Source of the DNA: Epiperipatus broadwayi
Taxonomy: Eukaryota > Onychophora > Udeonychophora > Euonychophora > Peripatidae
Direction of reading: 5' to 3'
NCBI GenBank assembly: GCA_028023455.1
Contig: JAQFVV010000003.1
Coordinates: forward strand, 1,634,001 to 1,698,000
DNA: 64,000 bases
Below are positions 1-10,559 of the stretch, piece by piece (positions within the stretch are counted from its first letter, which is position 1; each line of letters opens with the position of its first letter). The position numbers and the translations under genes were made by a program. The notes beneath the pieces were generated by a model, which was not told where the DNA came from, ran no database searches, and saw only the letters and a list, made by a program, of their open reading frames with translations.

Positions 1-822
1 AACATTGTTATAGTTATACATTCCGTTTTTGATTCTTTTACAATTGTGACAAATTCTGGCCAGGCAGTCTCTCACCAAGTGGCTGTTCTGATAGCAGAAG
101 AAACATTGTGGAGGTATGCCATGGAAGGTGGTGTTAAAAAGGGGAAGTCTCTGCATAGTAGAGAGTAGGACGACTATCAGCAGGGTTTGATTATTTATTC
201 AGGGTGAGTTTAAAAAAACAGTGTTAGTGTATATTGAAAGATCTGCCCTCTTAGTCATTTGGTACCTAAAATTTGAGACTTTAACATAGGACCTAAGTAA
301 TTGCTGCAAATCATTTTCTTTAAATTTAAGGTAGCAGTTTTTTATTGTGCCTGATAGAATTGTGGGACAGTTCATGTTGATGTTGCAGCTGACTTTCCCA
401 TCAAGGTATTTGAAAATTTTCTGAAGAGATTTTTCTGAGTAAGGTTGTTAAATTCTATTATTACATAACAATTATTAAGCTGTTAAAAAAAAAAAATTAT
501 TAAGCTGTTGCAAAATTTTGTGAATTGGCCTCCATAATTTTTTTATGGTAAGTTCATTATAAAGTTCATTGATTGGGAATTTATATAAATTACTTGATGG
601 GTTGATAACAGCTAAGATTGCAATGTTTTCACTGTAGAAATTGAGAAAGGATTTACATAATTGGGAGGGGGGGTTATTAAATTTATTTGTTATCAAATCA
701 AGATCCTTTTGCTCCAAATTTAAATTAAAAAGATTGGAGTTGTTGGAATTGAAGTCAAGGTTCTCTTCCACCTCTTCATCAATTAAGTTTAAAATATCTT
801 TGTGGTTTTTTAAGTATTCCAT
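1..822 (-). pseudogene. LINE ORF1 (gag-like, CCHC zinc knuckle) remnant, runs off window edge
   Basis: Reading the minus strand from the ATG at 822, an open frame of 115 codons (MEYLKNHKDILNLIDEEVEE...) is stopped near 478. The cause is visible: AACAGCTTAATAAT is duplicated around a run of twelve T (480-510). Without that 26-base insertion the frame continues for about 25 codons. It then needs one more frameshift near 415 and continues to about 210 (ending ...YTNTVFLNSP). After another break, a frame at 126-1 reads HGIPPQCFFCYQNSHLVRDC, a C-x2-C-x4-H-x4-C zinc knuckle (105-64), followed by a second CxxC (51-40). The order, acidic N-terminus, RRM-like middle, then knuckles, is that of ORF1 (nucleic-acid-binding, gag-like) proteins of LINEs. 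An ORF2 would lie beyond base 1. That this is decayed coding sequence is clear; the clade is not. A gag of another retroelement is the alternative. Confidence 0.6.
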
Positions 823-2355
823 GTTGTAACATTAGGCTCACTAAAGCCTACCTGTGTAATGTTAGCATAAGAAGGCTTGTTATTAGTTAGTTTATATTAG
901 GTTGATTTTTGGAAGGGGATGCATTTAAATTGAAAGATACTATGTTAGTTTTTCCATTTTTATGAAATTTACTGTTATGGATTATTTGATATAGTAGAAT
1001 TATAAGGAGAACTAAAGCTTGGGAAGTCCAGATTACTAACAATAAAAGTTAATATTTGACATTTGTAAAATATGAAAATATATATTTTAAAAGGAGTTTT
1101 TATTTATAACAGTGGTGCTTGAACATTATTGGACATAATTGATCTATTCAAAGAGTTAGTAGAATAAAATATTAGATATTTTATTATATGTTACTAAAAC
1201 CAAAGTTAATTTACAGTTAGCTATCATTAAAGAAAGAATAAGAATTTTAAAAGGAAACATTTATCATTAAAGAAAAAATAAAAATTTTAAAAGGAAACAT
1301 TTATTATTAAAATTTTTTTAAAAATTTCTTTGCCATTTTGACAAAGGTCATTCTTGTTTACCCATTATTTTCATTTTTGCTATAACAAACTTTTTAAAAG
1401 TTATCTTTTTAAAAATTAGAATTTGTTCTTTTATTTGAAATTTTCCTTTTATTTGGCTACAGGCTAAAACACTCTGTCAAACAGAAATTATCATTTTTAT
1501 TAACATCTAGGGGCATGCCTATCTTGGTTATTGTCATGCAAATTGGTTATTGCTATTGTTTAAAAGGTCCATTTAATGCTGATATCTTCAGATCCCCCCC
1601 CCCCAATTATAACTATGAGAAAATAAAACTGAACATAATGATATAAGGTTTAATATAGGTTTAAAACAACCCAGAGAAGGTATAATGATGTCTGTACTAT
1701 TGTAACATTTAAAACAGCAAACATAGAATGAGATTATCACTACTGTAGGAAATCATATTAATTTAATGTTTTATCAGTACATATTCTAGAGTATTAAACT
1801 TAAATTAGGCCTTAAACATCTCAGTAGATTTATTTGTTACCAGGCTGAAGTACCATGACATAAAAATACTATTATTTTAAAGAAATTAAATTTTATTATT
1901 TTAATATTATTATTGAGAGTATTTATTTAAGCACTCTCCATTAGAATATTATTTAATCAAGGTAATCTGAGGTGTTGTATTCAAATTCTAAGTTGCAAAC
2001 TGTGTACTCAGATTACCAGTTTCAGGGACCCTTCTCTATAAGCTGCGCTTAAATGTTATTTATATTAAGCATATTTGTTTTAATTTCAAAGTGTGAAAGT
2101 TGAAATAGCCAAATTATTAAATGTAATGTGATTGATATTTTTTTACAAACCATACCATTAACAGTGATTAGTTTTCTTTTTCTCTCCAGGTTTCTTACAA
2201 TACAATCTCTGAAACAAACCTCTGTTAAGAAATGTCATAGATGAGCTATTCATCATAAAAGTTTTTAATGCATATCTGGATTAAGAGTTATAACATGAAA
2301 TGTGACTTTGAGTTTTATAACTTTATAGAAAACAAACTGGAACAATATTCTAATA
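823..2355. other. AT-rich non-coding stretch with one short tandem duplication
   Basis: No coding signal was seen on either strand. At 1222-1301 a unit of about 40 bp (TATCATTAAAGAAAGAATAA...GGAAACATT) is present twice in tandem with a few differences. A run of nine C is at 1595-1603. Nothing else was recognised. Confidence 0.5.
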
Positions 2356-2357
2356 TT

Positions 2358-2482
2358 AAATTTTTATTTTAAATTGAAAAAAAGTGAAAAGAATGAAACT
2401 ATATATGAAAGTGAAGCCAGAAATTTTTATTTTAAATTGAAAAAAAGTGAAAAGAATGAAACTATATATGAAAGTGAAGCCA
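2358..2482. repeat. Tandem duplication, ~62-bp unit, two nearly identical copies
   Basis: The unit beginning AAATTTTTATTTTAAATTG and ending GAAAGTGAAGCCA occurs at 2358-2419 and again at 2421-2482 with essentially no differences, so the duplication is young. The 70-codon minus-strand frame over it (FTFIYSFILFTFFQFKIKI repeated twice) is a product of the duplication, not a gene. Confidence 0.9.
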
Positions 2483-3466
2483 TGACTTACAAGAATGTAA
2501 ATGAATTTTGCAAGTTTTTGTGATGACAGAGAGAGTAATGAGGGTTTGGAAATGAAGAAAATATGCAAAAGTTTGCAAAAACTCTTTTAACTCATCACTG
2601 TGTGTCTGTCACATTTAATGAGAAACTCAATCACCTACCCAAAGGCATTCATTATTCATCACATTTTAATGAAAGATTTAAAAACAAAAGATGTACATGC
2701 ATTTTATATTGCAATTTTTGACAAATGACCAAAAAAATATCAAAGTGAAGCATTGCAAATATGTGTTAAGACAATAACTATATACCATGAATTCTTCTCA
2801 AATATCATAATCAGTGTTGAGATAAGATGTTTCTAATGTGAGTTATCAATAAAGTACTAGATTCCAAATTGAAAACTAACCAAAAAAGATAAACCAACAA
2901 GAAAACTGAATGTCAAAAAACCAATCAAATCATTGCTTACTGCTTTTTTTTAATTCTAAAGACATTACTCATCACAAACACACTTCTGATGATCAATCAT
3001 AACTTTTAAATTTCTGAGTGTTTAATCATTTGTGGACTATAACATTGTGCAAATGAATGAAATACCATACACAAGACTTTTAGTCATTGTTGCACAATAA
3101 TATGACCAGATCACAGTGTCAACATTGCACATGATTTTTTGGCCAAAAAGCATTGTTGTGCTTGAATATTCATTCTCTTTTTCTAATTTAGCTACTATTG
3201 ACTCCGTTTTGTCTATTTTCAGAATTAAACTGGCCATCATTAGGGTTCAATTCAAGATGTACAGAAATTTGTAACAAAATTTCTGCAGATAATTCCAGAG
3301 GAGAATTTTAAGAACAGCTTCAACCAGTTTTGCAATCATTTCCAGCAGATATTAATTTACAAAGAGATTATTTTGAATAATTAATAATAAAAACAAAACA
3401 TAAATGTCTTGTTTTATTTCACAGTAGTTTTTTACTAGGACATTTTGTATATATATATATCATTAA

Positions 3467-4313
3467 CTCTTTGTGCGATCAATTTGTTTAAAAGTGAAGT
3501 GGCTTGATGTCACTCTAAATCAGTCACTTTTACTACAGTTATGATTTTGTGCTTGTTTTAAAGAAATTCTTAGACTGTTTTTTACGAGGCTCCTCGTCGA
3601 CATCTGACATCACTCTAACTCAGCCAGTTTTTATACGAAAATATACGTTAAACACGTATTGAATTCGTTTTTAAAAGTTCTGTATGATGGTGCCATCTTC
3701 CGATTTATTTTACAAGTAAAAAATAGAAAAAAACGCATTTAAACCTAAACAAAGAAGGAACATTATTTGTGATTGGTTCTTAGCAAGCTCTCAGCCGAAA
3801 AAGACATTCTGATTGGCTGGAAAGAACAGAGAAACCGCCTGATCAAAGAAAATAAAGAAAAACGCTGAGATTTTCATTTCGAATCCAATTTTAAGTATTA
3901 TAAAATTATATTTATGGAAACTAAAAATGATTCTCAGACAGAATAATAAAAAAACAAAATTATTTTCGAAAAATATTGAAGATTTTAGTACAAATATTGA
4001 AGATGTAGTAAAAAGAAATATTTACTTTTCTATAACGTAAAAGTCGATCTTTTTGTTTATATTATAGCTTTTATGTTGCTGATATTGAATATTTTAGAAT
4101 AAATAAATAGCAATTTATTTTTGAAAGAACTTTCGTTCTCTTCACAACTTGAAAAAATTAATAATATACTTTTTATAAACGTATCTGAGTTGAATTTAAT
4201 ATTATAGGCGAATATGTTTTAACAATAGGCTTTGTCTTCAGTTTGTGAGTTGGCCAATTACAAGCTTTGATTTTTACCTCATACAACCAATGATTTAATT
4301 AGCAGTTAAAAGG
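3467..4313 (+). mobile_element. TTAA-flanked piggyBac-like MITE, copy 1
   Basis: The 847-bp segment starts CTCTTTGTGCGATC after TTAA (3463-3466) and ends GCAGTTAAAAGG before TTAA (4314-4317). The ends read inward as CTCTTTGTGC and CCTTTTAACTGC, an imperfect terminal inverted repeat. TTAA target duplication is the hallmark of piggyBac transposons. A diverged reverse-complement copy lies at 20017-20785 (for example CTTTGTCTTCAGTTTGTGAG here, CTCACAAACTGAAGACAAAG there), and a truncated copy follows at 4318-4970. No transposase frame is present, so it is a non-autonomous derivative. Assignment to piggyBac rests on TTAA and end shape only. Confidence 0.65.
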
Positions 4314-4317
4314 TTAA

Positions 4318-4970
4318 AGAGTAAAAAAGTTCTGTAAGATGCTGCCCTCTCTTGAATTATTTTACAAGTAAAAAATCAATAAAAATGACCTTATATGTCA
4401 AACAAAGAAAAAAGTAACACTTCTTAAATCTGATTAGCTAATAAATGTTGACAACAAAGAAAATGACTGCCAAAAAGTAAAATCTTACAATTTGTTTTTA
4501 TTTTATTTTGAAAATGATAAACGAATGTTTTAGACCATTTTAACAGTATTTTTTGACAAATTATACATTATTTTGATAAAATATGCTAAAAATAAAATTA
4601 TTTTGGAAAAATAGTTAAGATTTTTAACAAAAACTATTTGCTTTTTTCTACAACTAAACTTGGCAAAGAAAATCACATCATTAGCAAATCATTTTGATTG
4701 GTGAGTAAGATTTTGTTTTAGATTTTCTGCTCATGAAAATTTATATATTTATGTAATAACAATTTATTTTTGAAAAAACTTTCGTTCATTTTCGTAACCT
4801 GACAAATTATTAATATACTTTTTACAAACAAAACTAAATTGAATATAATATTAAAATATGAATATATTTTGATGTTTGAGTTTGTGAATTGCCAATTGAC
4901 TTTAATTTGACCAATTAAAAGTTTTGAGTTTTACCTCATTCAGTCAATAAAATAATCAGCGATTAAAGAG
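4318..4970 (+). mobile_element. Second, 5'-truncated copy of the TTAA-flanked MITE
   Basis: From about 4330 (AAGTTCTGTAAGATGCTGCC) the sequence follows copy 1 from 3678 (AAGTTCTGTATGATGGTGCC) through TTACAAGTAAAAAAT and on to the far end (TTTACCTCATTCAGTCAATA... TTAAAGAG). It ends at TTAA 4971-4974 and shares the TTAA at 4314-4317 with copy 1, so the two elements abut. The first ~200 bp of the family are missing. Divergence from copy 1 is considerable, so both are old. Non-coding. Confidence 0.6.
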
Positions 4971-4974
4971 TTAA

Positions 4975-5751
4975 AAGCCAATCAATGCTTAGACAATTTC
5001 AATATTAACAATCAACTATTTCAAACTGTTGTCAGGGTAACCTCCTTTTAACAGTAAAGATGGACCTTTATTAATGATCCAATATATTTATATAGACACT
5101 AAAGATTGTAACTTGATCACTGAGATTGAAATTATTGATACAAAGAAGTTTAATAAATCTCCTTAAACAGGTAAGTATAATCTGCTCTGAATGCAGACTA
5201 ATAAATAGTCAATAATAATAATAATTATTAAAATTGTTAAATTGCACTCAAAGTATTATTTAAATAATAAGTGTAATAATTATCAAGGCTAAATGGGTAT
5301 ATAAGTAATCATTAAAAGCCAGTCAATTCTTAGACAGTCCTAATATCATTAACAATCAACAATTTCAAACTGTTATCAAGGAAATCTCATTTTAACAATA
5401 AATGTGGAATCCCACCTTTATTAATGATTCAGTATATTTATGTAGACACTAAAGATTGCAACTTGGCCAATTTGAAAATTATAATTGCAGTTTGTAATAT
5501 TATAATTGACTATTTATTAGTCTGCATTTAGAACAGGTTATATTTATCTGTTTAAAAAGATTTATTTAAACTTTTTTGTATCAATAATTTCAATCTCTGT
5601 GGTCAAGTTGCAATCTTCAGTGTCTTACAAATATATCAGACCATTAATAAAGGTGGGATTTCACCTTTATTATTAAAAGGAGGTAGCCTTGACAACAGTT
5701 TGAAATTACTGATTGTTATTGATATTGATATTATCTAGATATTGATTGTCT
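4975..5751. mobile_element. TTAA-flanked foldback element (three arms, two inverted)
   Basis: The outer arms are inverted repeats: 4975-5215 (+) and 5512-5751 (-). Both include CAAACTGTTGTCA, CCTTTATTAATG, GAGATTGAAATTATTGATAC and GCAGACTAATAAATAGTCAA. A third partial copy in + orientation lies between them at 5310-5480. The outer ends read TTAAAAGCCAATCAATGC and, reversed, TTAAAGACAATCAATATC, so the element is bounded by TTAA at 4971-4974 and 5752-5755. It has no coding capacity. A foldback or MITE-type DNA element is the natural reading. Its TTAA ends suggest the same mobilising transposase class as its left neighbours. Confidence 0.65.
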
Positions 5752-5755
5752 TTAA

Positions 5756-5990
5756 TATATATATATATATATTGTAAGAGTATATATATTGAACCGTTTT
5801 CGAGTATGTACATTCGAAACACCAGTCTCTTAGGCAGAGAAGAACATACTCGGAAAGTATGTATGCCCAAATGATAGCTATAAAGTATATAACTAACGTT
5901 ACATTTTCAGGACATAGCTTCTTCTCAGCTGTTGAGTTGAACACCACATCCAAAGCACTTTTTTGTTTGTGTATAACCATGGGCGCCAGC
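5756..5990 (-). other. (AT)n then putative 5' untranslated/gag start of a minus-strand LTR element
   Basis: Downstream (on the minus strand) of the primer-site candidate at 5988-5981 there is an 81-codon open frame (5980-5735) starting MVIHKQKSALDVVFNSTAEK. It has no recognisable domain and its last third runs into an (AT)n tract at 5756-5771. It may be the beginning of a lost gag or a chance frame. An inverted repeat CGAGTATGT...ACATACTCG lies within it (about 5799-5852). Confidence 0.25.
5981..5988 (-). promoter_or_regulatory. Candidate retroelement primer-binding site TGGCGCCC
   Basis: The minus strand reads AGAATAAGCA-GC-TGGCGCCCATGG. TGGCGCCC is the start of the primer-binding site complementary to a tRNA-Lys 3' end in many retroelements. 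It lies 2 nt after a CA dinucleotide that could end an LTR. The match is only 8 nt, so chance is possible, but a TATA-box promoter lies at the right side (6922-6914). Confidence 0.4.
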
Positions 5991-7146
5991 TGCTTATTCT
6001 AAAAGAATACTAAAAGAATAGACAATGCACTTTGAACAGTGACCACTAACTCAATGCCTAAATCCATGACTAGTTCAGTTGTTTGTAGTCACTAACAGAT
6101 TATATCTAATTAGTGCTTAAAAGACTTGATAAAGGAATTGTAAAAGGAATTTATAAAAGAGATTGATAAAAAGAATTGACCGACAAATAAAGTTTAATTT
6201 TAAAGATAATTTATTAACTAACATTTATTTACTAAATTTAAACATTTTATAATTCTAATAAAACACACGCATATTTTAAATTAACATTTCTAAATGGTTT
6301 AAATATTCCTATAGATTTAACAACAGAACACTCTAATTTAACTAATAAATATTGATATAATGATCACGCACATATTAACTGATGTCCACACATAATAATA
6401 ATAAAGTATTACATAGCATTTGGAATTTAATCACACATATCAATAGTTCATTTATGTATGATATAAAGTTCATATAATTAGACTCTTGAAAGATTCGTAT
6501 GAATTAATGCAATGCAATGGCTATTACAGTATAAACGAAATAAGCAAATGTTTTACCTAGGCTTTTGTATGTAGACGTAGAATTTTGTTCTCTTTGGTGG
6601 CTGCTTTTGGTGAGGATATTTCCATTATGAATGCTTACCAGCTGGCTGGAACTTTTCCTTGATGAGTTTCCTGATTTTCACGATTATTACTATTGGAGAC
6701 AATTAAATACTGACAGAGATTTTTTTAAGATGTTAAGCTGACATTATTTCACGGGCAGATCTGCTGTTTTCATAGGACATCTGGGCTGGAGATAAACGTG
6801 CGTTCCCAAAATCTTCTCAACACTGCATTTTGTTTCTTAACTGACTCAATTAATTTCTGAACTGCACTCACTCAGTAAATTTGTGAACTGAACACTGTCT
6901 GATAAAAAAAAGTCTATTTATATCTGCGACGTGTTGTCTTCGTAATATCTCCTGCAAAGATCTGTTGTCAAATTCCAGTGATAATCATTTGATAAACGTG
7001 TTTTGAAAGATTGCTTAATTAGTAATAGCCATGCAAAAATGTTGTTTGATATTAATTAATAACCATTGCCATGTTTTTTAATGATAATCTCCTTTAACTT
7101 TCATTTATTTATAATAACATTTATTCTATTGTTGACACTCGCACAT
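5991..7146 (-). mobile_element. Candidate solo/truncated LTR, minus strand, with TATA promoter
   Basis: On the minus strand the inner end is ...AGAATAAGCA (5991), next to TGGCGCCC. A good TATA box, TATAAATAG, is at 6922-6914. About 25-30 nt downstream is an initiator-like TCAGACAGTG (6902-6893) followed by repeated GTTCAG/GTGCAG motifs. The outer end is uncertain; TGTGCGAGTGTC at 7146 would give a TG...CA LTR of about 1.16 kb. The stretch is somewhat richer in GC than its surroundings. No partner LTR is in the window, so this is an inference from local signals. A host promoter is the alternative, though no gene follows. Confidence 0.35.
6914..6922 (-). promoter_or_regulatory. TATA box of the candidate minus-strand LTR
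   Basis: The minus strand reads TATAAATAG followed at normal spacing by an initiator-like TCAGACAGTG. It is one of the few canonical core promoters in the window. Confidence 0.4.
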
Positions 7147-9120
7147 ATATACGCACATATATTAGTTTTAACATTATTTTTTCTTGAATGAGATGAGATT
7201 GGTATGTTTTTCTTTAATGAAAGATTATTTTAATAATATAATTTTAGATAAAATTATATGTGCCTATATCAATATAGGTACAATATACTCATACATACAT
7301 GTAATCAATATGTATACATTATATTTGCATTATTATTATATTTATGAAAATAAATATATAACTTGTTAAGTTAGTATTTTTCATTCTTTAAAATGAAAAA
7401 AAGATGTTGACAAAAGGTGGTTGACAAGGTTATAAATGACCTTTGGGTTCACATAGTTTATCCAATTAAAGGAAATGAAATTAACTTAGTGTTTTAATAT
7501 CGAATTGTTATTGCAACAATGTAGAATGCGTATGCTTCAGCAAACTGATGAAGCGAGTTATAATATATTAATTCTATTCTTTTTATTAGAAGACTAAGGA
7601 TTCTATTTTTGTCAGCTATATCTTCATAAAAACTTATACCATATTTGATTTCAAAGAACAGTGTAAGATAAAGTCTATATTTTGATCAATTTAATACTCA
7701 TTAAAAGAAATTTCTAATATTTGTTTAAAGAAAGTAATCTGAATATATTTTCGTGTTCTATAAAAATTGTTTGAATTACATGTTCTAAAATCTAAACTGC
7801 ATTTTAAAAAAAGAACATGTTTATAAAAACTTCAATTAAATTTAATGTACTTTACATTATAAAAAAAATGCAAAGCAGGTAGAACACCAATTTATCATGG
7901 GATAGATAAAATGCACTTACCTAATCAAACATATATGTGTGAATAACATCTTTTGCTGAATGCCTTAAATATATAAAAATTAGATCTTCAAAATGGAATT
8001 ATAATTGTTAATAAATGAACTGTGTCTTAAGAAGATAAAATCTACGTATAAAAAGGAAACTAAATATCAACTTAGGATATCATAATATTTTTTTTAATGT
8101 CTAACAATGAAGGAATCAAAAATTGCATCTTCGAATGATTTTCATTCACGAGGAACATCTGAGATTATTGTATTAACTTTTATAAATACCATTTAAGATT
8201 TTTGAAAATTATAATTGGAAAAAGTTAATTTCATTAACTTTATCATCGTATTCATTTTTATGAATAATAAGAGAGAATTAATAATTTAAAATATTTTTAT
8301 TTTTATTCATGATTAATAAAGATTTTAATATAAGTTAAGAAATGTTAATATGGGAAAGGGATAATGTGAACTTGGAGGTAAGAGATTAAATTATTTTTAA
8401 ATCCACATATTATTATTTTCTATGACATGACACTACATTGTTTATACTAATCCAAATAGTCTAATAACAGTAATGTATAAGTAAATAAATGATTAACATT
8501 GTTGTGAAGTATATATTTTTATATTAATAAATATAAGTTACTGACAATCATTTTAACAATGAAGGTATTATATACAAATGATTGGATTATTATTTGTATA
8601 ATCTAATTATTGTAAAATAGTGTTAATATAAAAGACTTAATATTTGAATACTTATATTTTATATACATTGTAAAATCACATATTGTTATAGGTTAGAAAA
8701 TATATCTACCATAAGTAAATAGAATATTTATATTTTTAATATAAGGAGGTAGATATACAAATAATTTTTTATATATTGTAAAATGTAAATTATTTAATTG
8801 TTAAATAAATAATTATGTTTTTTATATCAAATTAAATGAAGTCTTCAATTTTGTTTTATTTAATTTAAAGAGTTAATGAGATTCATTGCTAATATTACTT
8901 TAGAATATTGATAGGAACCCCTGAAGAGAGTAAATTGTTAAACTTCCCTGAGTTCGAAATCAGAGCATAACGGTAAAGTAATTAAGGTGAAAATTGATTT
9001 GATGTGGTTTAGATATAATAATTTTTTTAAAATAATAAATTAGTTATTGGGAACAAATATAGTTTTATATCAAAATTAAATCACATCATTCGTGGCATCC
9101 TATATGAAGACCTTAAATCT
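7147..9120. other. AT-rich non-coding stretch
   Basis: No coding, RNA or repeat structure was recognised apart from a small dyad GCTTCAGCAAACTGATGAAGC at 7533-7553. The 61-codon frame at 7184-7369 has the composition of random AT-rich sequence. Confidence 0.45.
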
Positions 9121-9169
9121 GACTATAACTGCCTTAACTTATCTTGTTGAGGGAGTGCATACCGTTACA
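9120..9169 (+). mobile_element. Candidate 3' end of a 5' LTR (…CCGTTACA)
   Basis: GGGAGTGCATACCGTTACA ends at 9169 with the CCGTTACA terminus seen in many gypsy-type LTRs. It is followed after 2 nt by TGGTGCACACAACTAGGGC (9172-9190), shaped like the TGGTG... primer-binding sites of that group, and 440 bp later by a gag-like ORF. A related CATACGCCGTTACA occurs at 21367-21379. The 5' boundary of this LTR could not be found. Confidence 0.35.
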
Positions 9170-9171
9170 TA

Positions 9172-9190
9172 TGGTGCACACAACTAGGGC
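9172..9190 (+). promoter_or_regulatory. Candidate primer-binding site of the gag-bearing element
   Basis: TGGTGCACACAACTAGGGC directly follows the LTR-like terminus. I judge it by position and its TGGTG start; the complementary tRNA cannot be named from sequence alone. Confidence 0.3.
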
Positions 9191-9260
9191 CTTGAATCAT
9201 ATATTCCATATCATTATTATATTGAATCATAGATTTTATATTGTTTGTATAGCGATACAA

Positions 9261-9433
9261 AACATTGAGGGATAAATATTATTAATAATATTCTCATATT
9301 AAATGTATTGTAAAATAGTAGATAATAAAATAATGGAGACTTTGAAAACATTGAGGGATAAATATTATTAATAATAATATCATATTAAATGTAATGTAAA
9401 ATAGTAGATAATAAAATAATGGAGACTTTGAAA
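9261..9433. repeat. Tandem duplication, 86-bp unit, two copies
   Basis: AACATTGAGGGATAAATATT ... GGAGACTTTGAA is at 9261-9346 and again from 9347 to about 9433, with only a few small differences. It lies in the untranslated leader before the gag-like ORF. Confidence 0.9.
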
Positions 9434-9610
9434 ATTAAATAATTAAAATTTAAATGAATAGATCACTCGCTTAAAAATATAATTTTAAAATTAGGCATTA
9501 GAATAAGAACACATATATATCTTGAAAAGAGAAAGGCATCACATTAATATCCTATGATAAATAATATATTATCATATAAATAAAGTTATAGTTAAGATAA
9601 AGTTAGTTTT

Positions 9611-10204
9611 ATGATTACAAAAAATAAATATAAAATATTTTCTTCTAATACTGATAATAATATAGAAATTCAAACTGAGGTACTTAGTTCAAATATAGCT
9701 GATGATACTATGAATAGTACCAGTGAACAAATAGATATAGGTGTGTCTGAGAGTAATTCTATATTAGATACTCATGTTCCAGAAATTATGGATATTATTG
9801 ACAAACCTATAGAAAGTAAAACCAGTGATAATCCATCATTAAGTCAAATGATGTTAATGATGCAGCAAATGATGAAGAATTTAAATACAAACGTAGATAC
9901 CAAAATGGAAAATAAGCATACTCAGATGAAAAATCTGACAGTAGATTTGTCTACAAATATCGATACCAAGATGGAAAGTGTGAAAGTAGATTTGTCTACA
10001 AATATCGATACCAAGATGGAAAGTATAAATACTAAAATGGAAAGTATGAAAGTAGATATTACAAATGAATTATCTATAAAATTAGATAATATAAAAAGAG
10101 ATTTGAAGGATGAGGTATCACAAATACAAACAAATATGAATAATGAAATTCAAAAAATTCAAAAGGTTATTGAAGAAACAGATCTTAAGTGTCAAAAAAG
10201 ATAA
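9611..10204 (+). CDS. Gag-like coiled-coil protein fragment (197 codons)
   Basis: This is the longest non-repetitive intact open frame on the plus strand. The N-terminal ~70 residues are polar and acidic. Residues about 78-90 are Met-rich (LMMQQMMKNLN), and residues about 90-197 look like a continuous coiled coil rich in K, E, D, N and I. A 15-residue unit, VDLSTNIDTKMESVK, is repeated. The DNA copies (9943-9987 and 9988-10032) share 42 identical bases, so that duplication is recent. Long coiled coils like this open the gag of some Ty3/gypsy elements, which fits the LTR end and primer site upstream. The frame ends just before a microsatellite. No capsid core, knuckle or pol follows, so the element is truncated. 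I do not recognise a specific family. A host low-complexity protein fragment is the alternative. Confidence 0.45.
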   Translation: MITKNKYKIFSSNTDNNIEIQTEVLSSNIADDTMNSTSEQIDIGVSESNSILDTHVPEIMDIIDKPIESKTSDNPSLSQMMLMMQQMMKNLNTNVDTKMENKHTQMKNLTVDLSTNIDTKMESVKVDLSTNIDTKMESINTKMESMKVDITNELSIKLDNIKRDLKDEVSQIQTNMNNEIQKIQKVIEETDLKCQKR

Positions 10205-10260
10205 TTTCTTAGTAACATCAAAAGTTAAAGTGTTTTTCTATTTAATGGATATTATCTCCT

Positions 10261-10546
<286 letters not shown>

Positions 10547-10559
10547 TAATTGATACATC

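Noticed and set aside
641-829. 62-codon plus frame
   Set aside because: Antisense shadow of the ORF1 remnant, whose minus-strand reading continues to a zinc knuckle.
2356-2568. 70-codon minus ORF with internal repeat
   Set aside because: Created by a 62-bp tandem duplication; no other support.
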